The notes beneath the pieces are model-generated. The model was not told where the DNA came from, made no database searches, and was given only the letters and a program-made list of their open reading frames with translations. Shown here piece by piece: positions 22,722 to 30,159 of a DNA stretch of 35,855 bases (position 1 is its first letter; every line of letters begins with the position of its first letter). The stretch spans positions 1-35,855 of the forward strand of contig NZ_CP027191.1 in assembly GCF_002970915.1 (NCBI RefSeq), in the 5' to 3' direction. The DNA comes from Lactobacillus sp. CBA3605. GTDB lineage: Bacteria; Bacillota; Bacilli; Lactobacillales; Lactobacillaceae. Made by a program: the position numbers and the translations under genes.

Positions 22722-22927
22722 CTTTCAAAATCAAATCCCTTATCTTGTACTATTTTAATCTGAAAAAAAGCCTGTTTTTGCATCTTTTCAATCGCTTCTT
22801 TAAACCGACTATGTTTATTACTATCATCCACTTTAAAAAAAGCAAACAACTCTTGCTTGGACAAATAAACCGTCTGATCTTTTGGGGGATTGTCGGTATC
22901 AATCAACGAGACGGCTAATTCAAACAT
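22722..22927 (-). pseudogene. Rep_3 (RepB-type) replication initiator fragment
   Basis: The fragment (FELAVSLIDTDNPPKDQTVYLS, then KQELFAFFKVDDSNKHSRFK and EAIEKMQKQAFFQIK) matches the N-terminal winged-helix part of Rep_3 initiators of lactobacillus plasmids. It is cut on its 5' side by the ISL3 end at 22928 and on its 3' side by the IS6 end at 22721. The ATG at 22925-22927 sits exactly at the ISL3 junction, so it is probably an internal codon. It is a relic of a second replicon. Confidence 0.75.
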
Positions 22928-23530
22928 GGCTCTTTGTCAAATCCTGTTGATAGAGAGTAAATGAATAGAATCAGGCAGTCATTAAAAGGCTGTTTGGTTC
23001 TTTTTCTTTATATTGATTTTCCTCTAAACGAATTCTGGTTAATAGATTGATAAAATTGGAATAGCCGAAAGCTGTTCGTTCGATTTGTTTGATTTTGCGA
23101 TTGAAGCCTTCAAGACAGCCGTTAGAATAAGGTAGAGCTGCTCCGTTAAGCACCGCTTTTAGATTGTATTTAAAAGTTAGCAGCGTCTTATGCATTAGGG
23201 TTCCAATTGAATCTTTGCTGGTAATCAATGATTTAAGCTCATGCGTATTGCCAGTTTCAACGGCTTGAATAAAGCTTTGCATCAGGTTATATGAATTCTC
23301 TAAAGTAGTGCTGGTGTTAATGCCTTCTGTAACTACTTGTGCTTGAGTTAAGCAGTCTTTGTAATGCCAGTTGTAGCGAGGATGAACTTTTTCAAGCTCA
23401 TCAAACTTCTTCAAGTATAATTTCCAGGGAGATTTGAGTAGCTGATACTGTCTGGATCTTTTATCAAAGGTCTTCATGACTTGGACTCTCAGTGAGTTAA
23501 AAGAAAAATATTTGGAAAAGTTGCAACGAA
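22928..23530 (-). mobile_element. Truncated ISL3-family element with partial transposase
   Basis: The terminal repeat GGCTCTTTGTCAAATCCTGT starts at 22928. The transposase frame ends at 22971 and is open leftward in sequence from about 23520, reading SFNSLRVQVMKTFDKRSRQY..., LLKSPWKLYLKKFDELEK and finally GCLEGFNRKIKQIERTAFGY with the last catalytic Glu. About the first 60% of the transposase and the other end are missing. The right boundary near 23530 is approximate, where homology fades before the PNPOx gene leader. Confidence 0.82.
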
Positions 23531-23619
23531 TTATCCAGCAATATTAATTTTGAAATTCTGTCATAACTTGGCGGTGTTTAGGAATATAGTTGAATAGCAG
23601 AACATAGGAGGTAAAAATC

Positions 23620-24006
23620 ATGACAAAAATAATGAACGAAGATTTTTTAGATGTTTTACAAGACAAAGGGCCGGCAACGATTGTCTCGATTAATGGTAAT
23701 CCAGCTAGCGTAGTTAATACTTGGTCACAATATATTAACGTGGTTTCTGATGATATAATTTTGATTCCAGCTGCGGGGATGCACTCGATTGAACAAGATT
23801 TTGAAAAAGATCCAAAACATGAACTGATCATTACGATTGGTTCTTACAATTATTCAGGAACCGCTGGAATGGGTCGCGGTTATCATATTCATGGCAGTGG
23901 TCAATTCATTAATGAAGGCGCATATTTTGATCAAATGAAAGCCCAATTTGATTGGATTCGCGCTGTATTAGTTGTGAAGATTCATGATGTTGAGCAGAAG
24001 ATATAG
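23620..24006 (+). CDS. Pyridoxamine 5'-phosphate oxidase-like (FMN-binding) protein
   Basis: The 128-residue protein has the split-barrel pattern of small PNPOx-like flavoproteins: FLDVLQDKGPATIVSINGNP, VVNTWSQYINVVSDDIILIPA and ELIITIGSYNYSGTAGMGRGYHIHGSGQF. ATG at 23620 follows AGGAGG by 8 bases. Members bind FMN or another flavin and reduce small molecules, but the substrate is unknown here. It has its own strong terminator. It lies just upstream of the Npr-like flavoenzyme, suggesting a shared redox role and a common acquisition. Confidence 0.8.
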   Translation: MTKIMNEDFLDVLQDKGPATIVSINGNPASVVNTWSQYINVVSDDIILIPAAGMHSIEQDFEKDPKHELIITIGSYNYSGTAGMGRGYHIHGSGQFINEGAYFDQMKAQFDWIRAVLVVKIHDVEQKI

Positions 24007-24010
24007 CAAA

Positions 24011-24044
24011 AAAGTTTGGAGCGTCAACTCCAAACTTTTATTTT
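24011..24044 (+). terminator. Terminator after the PNPOx-like gene
   Basis: AAAGTTTGGAG and CTCCAAACTTT form a perfect 11-bp stem with a 6-base loop CGTCAA, followed by TATTTTT. Confidence 0.92.
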
Positions 24045-24137
24045 TAATCAATTTATTGAACAAAATATGATAGACATTAAGTAATAAGTGTTACCCTTGA
24101 AAATGTAATGAAGAAACTATTGTGTTAGGAGGATTTT

Positions 24138-25502
24138 ATGGATAAACGTAAAATTGTAATTGTTGGTGCTTCACATGGTGGTCATGAATCAGCAATTGAG
24201 CTGTTGGATAAATATAATGATGTAGATGTAACTGTTTATGAAGCTGGCGACTTTATTTCATTTATGTCCTGTGGTATGCAATTATACTTAGAAAATAAAG
24301 TTACGGCTGAAGATGACGTCAGAAACTTTGCTCCTGAAGATGTTGAAAAGAAGGGCGGTCATGTTTATGCCAACCATGAAGTAACCGCGATTCATCCTGA
24401 ACATAAGACAGTAACAGTTAAGGATTTAACCAATAATTCTGAAGAAGAAGTTCAATATGATAAGTTAATTCTTTCATCAGGTGTAACGCCAAAGGTTTTA
24501 CCAGTACCTGGCAATGATCTTAAGAATATCTATTTAATGCGTGGACGTGATTGGGCTTCTAAGTTAATGAGTGCTGTTAACAATCCAGCAATTAAGAATG
24601 TTGCTATTGTTGGTGCTGGTTATATTGGTACTGAAGCTAGTGAAGTATTTGCTAAAGCTGGCAAGCATGTAACTTTAATGGACATGATTGATCGTCCATT
24701 AGGAACTTACTTGAACCCTGAATTGCTTGATGTTTTGGAACCTACCTTTAAGAAGAATATGGACTTGAAGATGGGCGTTAAAATTGAAGGCTTCAACGGT
24801 AATGAAAAAGTTGAAAGCGTCAAGACCGATCAAGGCGATATACCAGCTGACTTGGTTGTTGTTTCAGCAGGGGTAACTCCTAATACTGATTGGATAAAGG
24901 GCACAGTTGATTTAGATCAAAGAGGCTGGATTAAGACTGATCCATACTTGAGAACGAATGTTAAAGACGTTTACGCTATTGGAGATGCAATTTTGCCACT
25001 TTCTATTCCAGCAGGTAAGCCAATGCCAATTGCTTTAGCTACTACTGCTAGAAGAGAAGCACAATATGTGGTTGATCATATCTTTGAAGATAAGCCAGAT
25101 CGCGCTTTCAAGGGTGTTATCGGTGCTTCAGCTCTTAGCGTCTTTGACTATCACTTCGCTACTGCGGGATTAAATAAGTTTTCAGCTGCTAAGAATAAGC
25201 TTGATTATCAAACTAGCTTCTATGAAGATCATATGCGTCCAGCTTATGTCCCAGAAGCAGATAATCCTAAGGTATATGTCAGCTTAACCTTTAATCCATA
25301 TACTCACCAAATCTTAGGCGGTGCTGTCCTTTCTAAGTATGATATTACTGCTCAAGGCAATGTTTTAGCTTTGGCAATTAGTCATAAGATGCGCTTGGAA
25401 GACTTGGCTGAACAAGACTTCTTCTTCCAACCAGGATTTGACCGTCAATGGAGTTTGCTTAACCTAGCTGCTCAACATGCATTAGGTATGGCAAGATTCT
25501 AA
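24138..25502 (+). CDS. npr: NADH peroxidase/NADH oxidase family flavoenzyme (Npr-like)
   Basis: The 454-residue protein begins with the FAD-binding GxGxxG-type region (KIVIVGASHGG). It has the active-site His13 and redox Cys45 (FISFMSCGMQLYL) of the NADH peroxidase/oxidase group. A second nucleotide-binding motif for NADH follows (NVAIVGAGYIGTEASEVF), then the FAD motif DVYAIGDA and the dimer-interface domain ending FFFQPGFDRQWSLLNLAA. The context SHGGHES and DMIDRPLGTYL resembles NADH peroxidase more than water-forming oxidase, but sequence alone cannot separate the activities. ATG at 24138 follows AGGAGG. It would remove H2O2 or O2 at the expense of NADH. Lys is often AAG here, unlike the plasmid backbone, hinting at a different donor. 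Confidence 0.88.
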   Translation: MDKRKIVIVGASHGGHESAIELLDKYNDVDVTVYEAGDFISFMSCGMQLYLENKVTAEDDVRNFAPEDVEKKGGHVYANHEVTAIHPEHKTVTVKDLTNNSEEEVQYDKLILSSGVTPKVLPVPGNDLKNIYLMRGRDWASKLMSAVNNPAIKNVAIVGAGYIGTEASEVFAKAGKHVTLMDMIDRPLGTYLNPELLDVLEPTFKKNMDLKMGVKIEGFNGNEKVESVKTDQGDIPADLVVVSAGVTPNTDWIKGTVDLDQRGWIKTDPYLRTNVKDVYAIGDAILPLSIPAGKPMPIALATTARREAQYVVDHIFEDKPDRAFKGVIGASALSVFDYHFATAGLNKFSAAKNKLDYQTSFYEDHMRPAYVPEADNPKVYVSLTFNPYTHQILGGAVLSKYDITAQGNVLALAISHKMRLEDLAEQDFFFQPGFDRQWSLLNLAAQHALGMARF

Positions 25503-25600
25503 TTTAATCGTTAATAAAAATAAATTATAAAGATAAAAACTAGTCATGTTTTTAACGGCTCTTTGTCAAATGGTGTTGAAGGATAGTTTCTATCCTTTGG

Positions 25601-25627
25601 AGATCTCCTCGTGTGGGAGATCTTTTT
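25601..25627 (+). terminator. Terminator inside the ISL3 end
   Basis: AGATCTCC pairs with GGGAGATCT around TCGTGT, followed by TTTTTT. It can terminate the npr transcript coming from the left and protects the IS from read-through. Confidence 0.75.
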
Positions 25628-25732
25628 TGTTGTTTTATTAGTTGCGGCGTTTAATCTGGTGTGTTGTCTGAATATCGTACTTGAAGGCATAACAAATAAG
25701 CCTACCATCGTGACGTTATTGTGGTAGATAAT

Positions 25733-26971
25733 CTAGGCAATCAGCTGGTAGACGCGTGTGAACATATTGGCCTGATTGGAGAAGCCATAACAAGCACGTT
25801 TGAGCTCCTTGATCTTACGGTTGATGCCCTCTATCGGTCCGTTAGAGTAGGACGATTTGGCGGCGTTAATTACTCCATTAAGATTCTTTCGTAGGGTATG
25901 CATGGCCGTATCTAGGGGCGTGCCGTTAGGCTGATAGTTAGTGATGATATTCTTGAGTTCATCAGCGTGACGCCCCATCAAAGCATCGTGGAGATCGATG
26001 TAGGTTTCATAAGCTGTTTTGAAGGCCGGAAACGTATCGGTTCCAATATCAATAGCGTTCTGTTCGGTCGAGTACTCATTCAGGCCGAAGAGGTAGCGGC
26101 TCTTTTGTGCGTCAGGGTTGGCTTTGTGGAATAGGCGCCATAGTGATTTCAGTACTTTATATTCCCACGAATGCTTGTCGAGTTGCTTTAAACATTGAGT
26201 GCGAATGGTATCCATCGTCCGGCCCATTAATTGAATAATGTGGAACCGATCAATAATGAGTTCGGCGTTAGGGAATAGTTCGTGCACGAATGCCTGATAG
26301 GAGGCGTTCATGTCCATGATGACGCGTTGAACCGCGGCCCGTTCTGCGGTGCTGTACTGACTAAGAAAGAACTGTTTGATGGTTCTATTAAGGCGGTCGC
26401 TAAGTACTTTAACTGATTTGTGAGTGTCGGCGTCAATGCAAATAAACGACATGGAGCCGTGCGTGGAACGGAATTCATCAAAGCATAGATTAATCGGTAA
26501 CCGGCGGCTCGCGTGTGTATGAATATTAGCCGTCAAAATACGCTGAACTGAGTTTGTCGAAATACCGGTGAGACTGGCGATAGTCTTAGCCGGGAGTGAT
26601 TTACTGGCTAGCTTCAGCACATGAGTCGCTAGTCCGTGACCGATGGCGTGGTTGGTTGATACCACTGGAGTGGTGGCCGTACAAGCGCTATGGCAGTTAC
26701 TACAACGCCAGCGTTGCTTGTTTAGCTCTAGAATTACGGGCCGGTCCATGGGTCCTGCAATGTGGACATGAGTGAGCTTGTGTCCGTTAGGGTGCAACGT
26801 ATTGTATCCACAGCTGGGACAGCGCCTGAGTGTGTAGGTAAGCTCTGCCTGGATGACCAAATACTTTTTGCGACCCGAGCCCCGACCATGAAATTCATCA
26901 CGAGTACCGAACACCTGAATGTTTGTGTCTGTAATTCCCAGTAATTTAAGTGTATTATCTAGTTGAGACAT
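25733..26971 (-). CDS. ISL3-family transposase
   Basis: The 412-residue protein has an N-terminal zinc-binding part with CPSCG and CSNCHSAC. An HTH follows ([18 protein letters not shown]), then the DDE core with [16 protein letters not shown] and [18 protein letters not shown]. It is intact with no internal stop, so the element may be active and could act on the truncated relative at 22928. ATG at 26971 has a GGGG-type upstream sequence. Confidence 0.93.
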   Translation of the reverse strand: MSQLDNTLKLLGITDTNIQVFGTRDEFHGRGSGRKKYLVIQAELTYTLRRCPSCGYNTLHPNGHKLTHVHIAGPMDRPVILELNKQRWRCSNCHSACTATTPVVSTNHAIGHGLATHVLKLASKSLPAKTIASLTGISTNSVQRILTANIHTHASRRLPINLCFDEFRSTHGSMSFICIDADTHKSVKVLSDRLNRTIKQFFLSQYSTAERAAVQRVIMDMNASYQAFVHELFPNAELIIDRFHIIQLMGRTMDTIRTQCLKQLDKHSWEYKVLKSLWRLFHKANPDAQKSRYLFGLNEYSTEQNAIDIGTDTFPAFKTAYETYIDLHDALMGRHADELKNIITNYQPNGTPLDTAMHTLRKNLNGVINAAKSSYSNGPIEGINRKIKELKRACYGFSNQANMFTRVYQLIA

Positions 26972-27176
26972 CTATTCCTACCCCGCTTATCTTGAGTTTC
27001 GTCGCTTAAAGCATAGCACTAGGGAGGCTTAGATGCCTTTTTTTGTTATCAAAAGGGGCCTAGTACTTTTGGAATGGAAATACTTTCCAACACCAAAAAT
27101 TCTAGACCCCTAAATTTGCGATCTATCACGTATGTTTAAATCAAATTTATTTTAAATATACCTTGTACAGTGAAGT

Positions 27177-27238
27177 TTACTGATTGTGTGATTTATGATA
27201 AAAGATTAATCTTTTATCATAAATCACACAATCAGTAA
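27177..27238. repeat. 62-bp perfect palindrome downstream of the partition genes
   Basis: Two 31-base arms meet with no spacer at 27207/27208. They contain TGATTTATGAT (27189-27199) and its complement (27216-27226), the same 11-mer repeated before parA. It is a candidate centromere (parS-like) site for the small partition protein, or a hairpin ending the par transcript, though there is no T tract. Confidence 0.75.
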
Positions 27239-27258
27239 TACATAAGTTAAGCTCAATC

Positions 27259-27474
27259 TTATTTACGTTTGGCAAGGCCTTCACGAATAATTTTTTCTAA
27301 GACATCAACAATTTTTTCGTCATTCTCAAAAGCGATGCGTTTAACTTCTTTATATGTGCTCATGCGAAGTTGAACGGTTTTAGTTCTTTCTGTTTCGAAT
27401 TGGTATGGACTTTTTAGATTTTTAAGTTGTTCAGATGCCTTTTTACTAACTTTGTTTAAAAAATCTTCTGCCAT
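27259..27474 (-). CDS. Small ParA partner / ribbon-helix-helix-like DNA-binding protein
   Basis: The 71-residue basic protein has a disordered-looking N-terminus. From about residue 30 a pattern ERTKTVQLRMSTYKEVKRIA followed by KIVDVLEKIIREGL is compatible with a ribbon-helix-helix fold. It starts 6 bases after parA, with the ribosome site AGAGGAG inside the parA end, so the two are translationally linked. In this position it is expected to bind the flanking repeats and regulate or segregate with ParA. It lacks the long HTH of classical ParB. Confidence 0.75.
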   Translation of the reverse strand: MAEDFLNKVSKKASEQLKNLKSPYQFETERTKTVQLRMSTYKEVKRIAFENDEKIVDVLEKIIREGLAKRK

Positions 27475-27480
27475 GATAAA

Positions 27481-28266
27481 TTACTCCTCTAACTGTTGAA
27501 TTCTAAGTATTTGTTCATTAAGAACCATTTGGTACATTTGGATTGCTCTTTTATCCCAATGATCTTTATTCCGTATTCCTTCATTAGCAAACGTTTTAAC
27601 CCGTTCTTGAGTTCTAATTGAGTTTGAAAAGACCCCTTCGCCAAAAAAGTCTTTTGCTTGTGCAGAAATTTCAGTATCAACTTTTGCACGTGGCTTCATT
27701 AAGTACAATATGGCACCAACTAACTGAAAACTTCCATTGTATTGTTCACGTAGTTCACCTAAATGCGTAGCTGTTTTTAAAGAACTTGTATATGACTGCT
27801 TTTGAGTTTGTAAGACAATTGAGATGAAATCTGAAGCCATGATTGCGTTATTAGTAAAGACATTTATTGTTGGTGGTACGTCAATAAAAATATAATCGTA
27901 ATTTTGTTTTAACTTTGAAAGCATTTGTGGTAATAGAATATTACGTTTAACCCGACTAACTTTTTCTACAGCACCAATCCATAAAGACAATGTCCAATCT
28001 GTAGGAATCATATCAATTTGGTTTGTAACAGACACAATAGATTTAGACAAATTCCCTCCAAGAAGGCCCTCATATAATGAAAGTTCCGGCTTTAAATCGG
28101 CTTTATAAGTCTCCTTCATAATTTCAGTTGCATTTCCCTGGGGATCGAAATCTATAAGTAGTACTTTTTTCCCCTCTTGACCCAATAAATAGGTTTCCAT
28201 TACAGTCAAGGTGGTCTTACCAACGCCACCTTTAAAGTTGAAGTTTAATAGTGTTTTCCCATTCAT
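27481..28266 (-). CDS. parA: ParA-family partition ATPase
   Basis: The 261-residue ATPase has the deviant Walker A KGGVGKTT (residues 13-20), the switch region DFDPQGNAT and Walker B YIFIDVPPT. It lacks an N-terminal HTH, so it is of the small type Ib/SopA-less kind that relies on the partner protein for DNA binding. ATG at 28266 follows an AGGT-type site. Upstream lie two operator-like palindromes. It uses ATP-driven movement on the nucleoid to segregate plasmid copies. Confidence 0.93.
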   Translation of the reverse strand: MNGKTLLNFNFKGGVGKTTLTVMETYLLGQEGKKVLLIDFDPQGNATEIMKETYKADLKPELSLYEGLLGGNLSKSIVSVTNQIDMIPTDWTLSLWIGAVEKVSRVKRNILLPQMLSKLKQNYDYIFIDVPPTINVFTNNAIMASDFISIVLQTQKQSYTSSLKTATHLGELREQYNGSFQLVGAILYLMKPRAKVDTEISAQAKDFFGEGVFSNSIRTQERVKTFANEGIRNKDHWDKRAIQMYQMVLNEQILRIQQLEE

Positions 28267-28299
28267 AGTAGCACCTACCTTTACATAAACATTTTACCA

Positions 28300-28354
28300 T
28301 GATTTATGATTAATCACAAATTTTATATGATTTATGATTAATCATAAATCATAT
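28300..28354. promoter_or_regulatory. Operator/centromere-like repeats before parA
   Basis: TGATTTATGAT occurs at 28300-28310 and 28328-28338, with the inverted copy at 28341-28351. The right pair lies within a 30-bp perfect palindrome (28325-28354). The same 11-mer forms the palindrome after the par operon at 27177-27238. This is the typical place for binding and autoregulation by the small partition protein. Confidence 0.78.
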
Positions 28355-28404
28355 CCATAAAACTATTTACTTAACCTTTGCAGAATGATATGCTTTTTTC
28401 ATAA

Positions 28405-28535
28405 ACAAAAAATCCCAATCCACTCGGGATTGGGATTTTTGCAGTATTGACAAGTAGCTATCTTGCAGCTACCTAGTCCAAGCAATTTTCACCGGCAAGT
28501 TAAAATTGCTTGAAAAAATTGTAATCTTGTTTACG
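28405..28535 (-). ncRNA. Structured small RNA candidate between rep and parA
   Basis: A minus-strand promoter with a perfect -10 at 28541-28546 and the strong terminator at 28408 delimit a transcript of about 130 bases with no open frame of note. It folds into an 11-bp hairpin (CAAGCAATTTT/AAAATTGCTTG, 28479-28512), an 8-bp hairpin (AGGTAGCT/AGCTACTT, around 28452-28474) and the terminator. The loop of the first contains CTTGC and the loop of the second GCAAG, so the loops can pair. Function is unknown. It may be a copy-control, partition or addiction RNA. Confidence 0.6.
28408..28441 (-). terminator. Strong terminator between the small RNA and parA
   Basis: AAAAATCCCAATCC and GGATTGGGATTTTT form a 14-bp stem with a short loop and A/T tracts on both sides. 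On the minus strand it would end the small RNA that starts near 28535. It can also act on the plus strand. Confidence 0.9.
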
Positions 28536-28540
28536 TGCTA

Positions 28541-28569
28541 ATTATACCGCAAGCAAACCTTAAGGGCAA
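28541..28569 (-). promoter_or_regulatory. Minus-strand promoter of the small RNA
   Basis: TTGCCC (-35, 28564-28569) and TATAAT (-10, 28541-28546) are separated by exactly 17 bases on the minus strand. Confidence 0.72.
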
Positions 28570-28603
28570 GCAAAGGTAAACTAATTAAAACGAAGATAAG
28601 ACC

Positions 28604-28645
28604 AATGGACTAAGTAGCTTGTAATAACTACTTAGTCCATTTTTA
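28604..28645 (+). terminator. Terminator upstream of the rep control region
   Basis: AATGGACTAAGTAG (28604-28617) and CTACTTAGTCCATT (28628-28641) form a perfect 14-bp stem with a 10-base loop, followed by TTTT. It insulates the rep leader from upstream transcription. Confidence 0.88.
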
Positions 28646-28656
28646 GTTCTTAAAAA

Positions 28657-28747
28657 TTAAAAAAGTTGCCGACTGGGCAACTCACAAACAGACACATGCT
28701 GGTGAAACTACAAAGCCGATCACGACCAATGTTCGCTTTGTAATTCA
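28657..28747 (-). ncRNA. Candidate counter-transcribed RNA controlling rep
   Basis: On the minus strand TTGCTT (28775-28780) and TATGCT (28753-28758) are spaced by 16 bases. The resulting RNA would hold a hairpin with an 8-bp TACAAAGC/GCTTTGTA stem. It would end at AGTTGCC/GGCAACT (28664-28682) followed by a T run. It is fully complementary to the rep leader, as known for antisense copy-number control in RepA_N plasmids such as pSK41. Expression is inferred. Confidence 0.62.
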
Positions 28748-28838
28748 GTTAGAGCATATCAGATTTGTATTTTAAAGCAAATCAAATGTTTTAGCAACTC
28801 TCTTTTGAGACAGCGTGTGTCAGTCAAGAAAGGGAGTT
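28691..28838 (+). promoter_or_regulatory. rep leader with Shine-Dalgarno-sequestering hairpin
   Basis: AACTCTCTT (28796-28804) can pair with AAGGGAGTT (28830-28838), hiding the rep ribosome site. Inside its loop CAGCGTGTGTC (28811-28821) is complementary to the upstream GACACATGCTG (28691-28701) with one wobble. The two pairings suggest a pseudoknot or alternative fold that the antisense RNA could control. Confidence 0.6.
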
Positions 28839-28844
28839 TTTATT

Positions 28845-29933
28845 ATGACAAAATCAACAGATTTCAATTACTATGACGCCAATAGCGTATATGGATCCTT
28901 GTTTTTCCAGTTCCCTAAGGTATTAATGTATGGCGAGCAATACAAACATTTAAGTGATGCCGCTAAGCTAGCTTACATGGTACTAAAAGACCGGCTAGAG
29001 TATTCTTTACGCAATCACTGGATTGATGAGGAAGGGCACGTCTACTTTATTTTTACCAATCAAGAACTTAAAGATTTATTCGACTGCTCAAATGATAAGT
29101 TAGCAGCCGTGAAAAAAGACTTGGAACGTGCAGGACTACTTTATCAAAAAGCCATGCATTTCAATCCCAAAACTGGCAAAAACGAACCCAATCGACTTTA
29201 CCTGGCCGAACTAGATATGCAGTCAACTGACGTCTATTTACGCGGTGAATATGCTCAAAAAGAGCCGCAAACCCTTGCTACGAGCGAAAATCCGAAAATC
29301 GGACGTTCGCGGGAGACCGTTGGAACCCTTGCTACGAGCGAAAATCCGAAAATCGGACATTCGCGAAAGTTCGTTGACAACACCCCGCAAACCCTTGCTA
29401 CGAGCGAAAATCCGAAAATCGGACACGATCTAGATAAAGAACTTAAAGAAAGAGATACTAATAGATACAATATAGATACTCAAAAGTTGGACTTTTCCAC
29501 AGCCCATTTTTCACCAGCAGAAATTCAAAAGCAAAACCAGGATTTGGTGAACCATGCTAATGACTTCTTAACTGATGAAGACAGTGGCTTACCGGTTTTC
29601 TTAGAACCCGAAGCTGTGCAACTACTTAGTTTTTGGTGCCGTACCCCGCAACAAATGCGGCGCTTCATTGGCATTATCTTAAATGCTAAGTACCGAGTTG
29701 AAAAGGATCATCAAGATATTGGCGTCATAATCCCGCTTTACGACGAAGAACTAAAACCTTTGATGACTAAAGCCTTAAGACGCTACTTTAACGTTCTTAG
29801 AAGCAATGAGAAACATATCAAGAACGTTGAAAACTACTTGTATGGCACCATGCAAAACCTATTTGGCGTTTGGTGGAATCAACAAGCGGCTAGAGAATAT
29901 GCGGCCAAACACCCTAACGATGAGCGTGCTTAA
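28845..29933 (+). CDS. repA: RepA_N-family replication initiator
   Basis: The start is taken at ATG 28845, 8 bases after AAAGGGAG. The GTG at 28815 would lie inside the control hairpin. Residues 5-125 form the RepA_N winged-helix domain (YGSLFFQFPKVLMYGEQYKH, YFIFTNQELKDLFDCSNDKL). A variable middle contains three near-identical peptide repeats TLATSENPKIG that encode the iterons. The C-terminal part, from about 215, is the host-range domain. The 362-residue protein initiates theta replication from its internal origin. It is surrounded by parA and mob genes, which marks this as the working replicon. Confidence 0.93.
   Translation: MTKSTDFNYYDANSVYGSLFFQFPKVLMYGEQYKHLSDAAKLAYMVLKDRLEYSLRNHWIDEEGHVYFIFTNQELKDLFDCSNDKLAAVKKDLERAGLLYQKAMHFNPKTGKNEPNRLYLAELDMQSTDVYLRGEYAQKEPQTLATSENPKIGRSRETVGTLATSENPKIGHSRKFVDNTPQTLATSENPKIGHDLDKELKERDTNRYNIDTQKLDFSTAHFSPAEIQKQNQDLVNHANDFLTDEDSGLPVFLEPEAVQLLSFWCRTPQQMRRFIGIILNAKYRVEKDHQDIGVIIPLYDEELKPLMTKALRRYFNVLRSNEKHIKNVENYLYGTMQNLFGVWWNQQAAREYAAKHPNDERA
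29271..29424 (+). repeat. Three 34-bp iterons inside rep, probable replication origin
   Basis: The identical 34-mer beginning ACCCTTGCTACGAGCGAAAA starts at 29271, 29325 and 29391. The spacings of 54 and 66 bases are both multiples of 3, so the reading frame is kept. Each contains the small palindrome CCGAAAATCGG. RepA_N plasmids such as pAD1 and pSK41 are known to carry the origin within the initiator gene. Confidence 0.85.
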
Positions 29934-30099
29934 AACTAAAAAGCTATATAAGGCCGTTTAAGCTGTTTTAAACAGATAGAGCATAATTATATTAAACGAG
30001 TTTTAAAATGCGCTTACGGGCACTTTAGGAACGTTGTATAAGTGCCATTGCGGAAAGGACAGCAAACTTAAATTCACAACTTTTAAAGAAGCAGGCTAA

Positions 30100-30128
30100 T
30101 TGAGATGGTACTCAAAGATTAGTATAAT
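30100..30128 (+). promoter_or_regulatory. Promoter and operator of the RelB-like/zeta-like cassette
   Basis: TTGAGA (30100-30105) and TATAAT (30123-30128) are spaced by 17 bases. The -35 lies in the inverted repeat TTGAG-ATGGTA-CTCAA (30100-30115), a likely site for autoregulation by the ribbon-helix-helix protein. A GGCACTT/AAGTGCC hairpin lies 55 bases upstream. Confidence 0.7.
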
Positions 30129-30159
30129 GTGAGTAGTAATAAAGGGGGGCGAGAAAATC

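Larger units (their letters stand above)
25557..27110 (-). mobile_element. ISL3-family element, apparently complete
   Basis: The left end GGCTCTTTGTCAAATGGTGT starts at 25557. The right end is the complement of GGGGTCTAGAATTTTTGGTG near 27110, sharing the TTTGGTGTTG core imperfectly. The left end also carries a hairpin terminator. The right boundary is approximate and no target duplication was recognised. Confidence 0.78.

Noticed and set aside
29271..29424. Regularly spaced repeats as a possible CRISPR array
   Set aside because: There are only three repeats with unequal spacers (20 and 32 bases), all in frame inside a RepA_N gene, and no cas genes are present.
29238..29470. Open frames on both strands through the rep iterons, encoding repeated peptides
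   Set aside because: They arise from the three identical DNA repeats inside repA. They have no ribosome site and lie within a well-supported coding gene.
30019..30046. GGCACTT/AAGTGCC hairpin as a third oriT
   Set aside because: The TAAGTGCGC core is not intact, the GTCGCC/GGCGAC repeat is absent, and it sits far from the mob genes.
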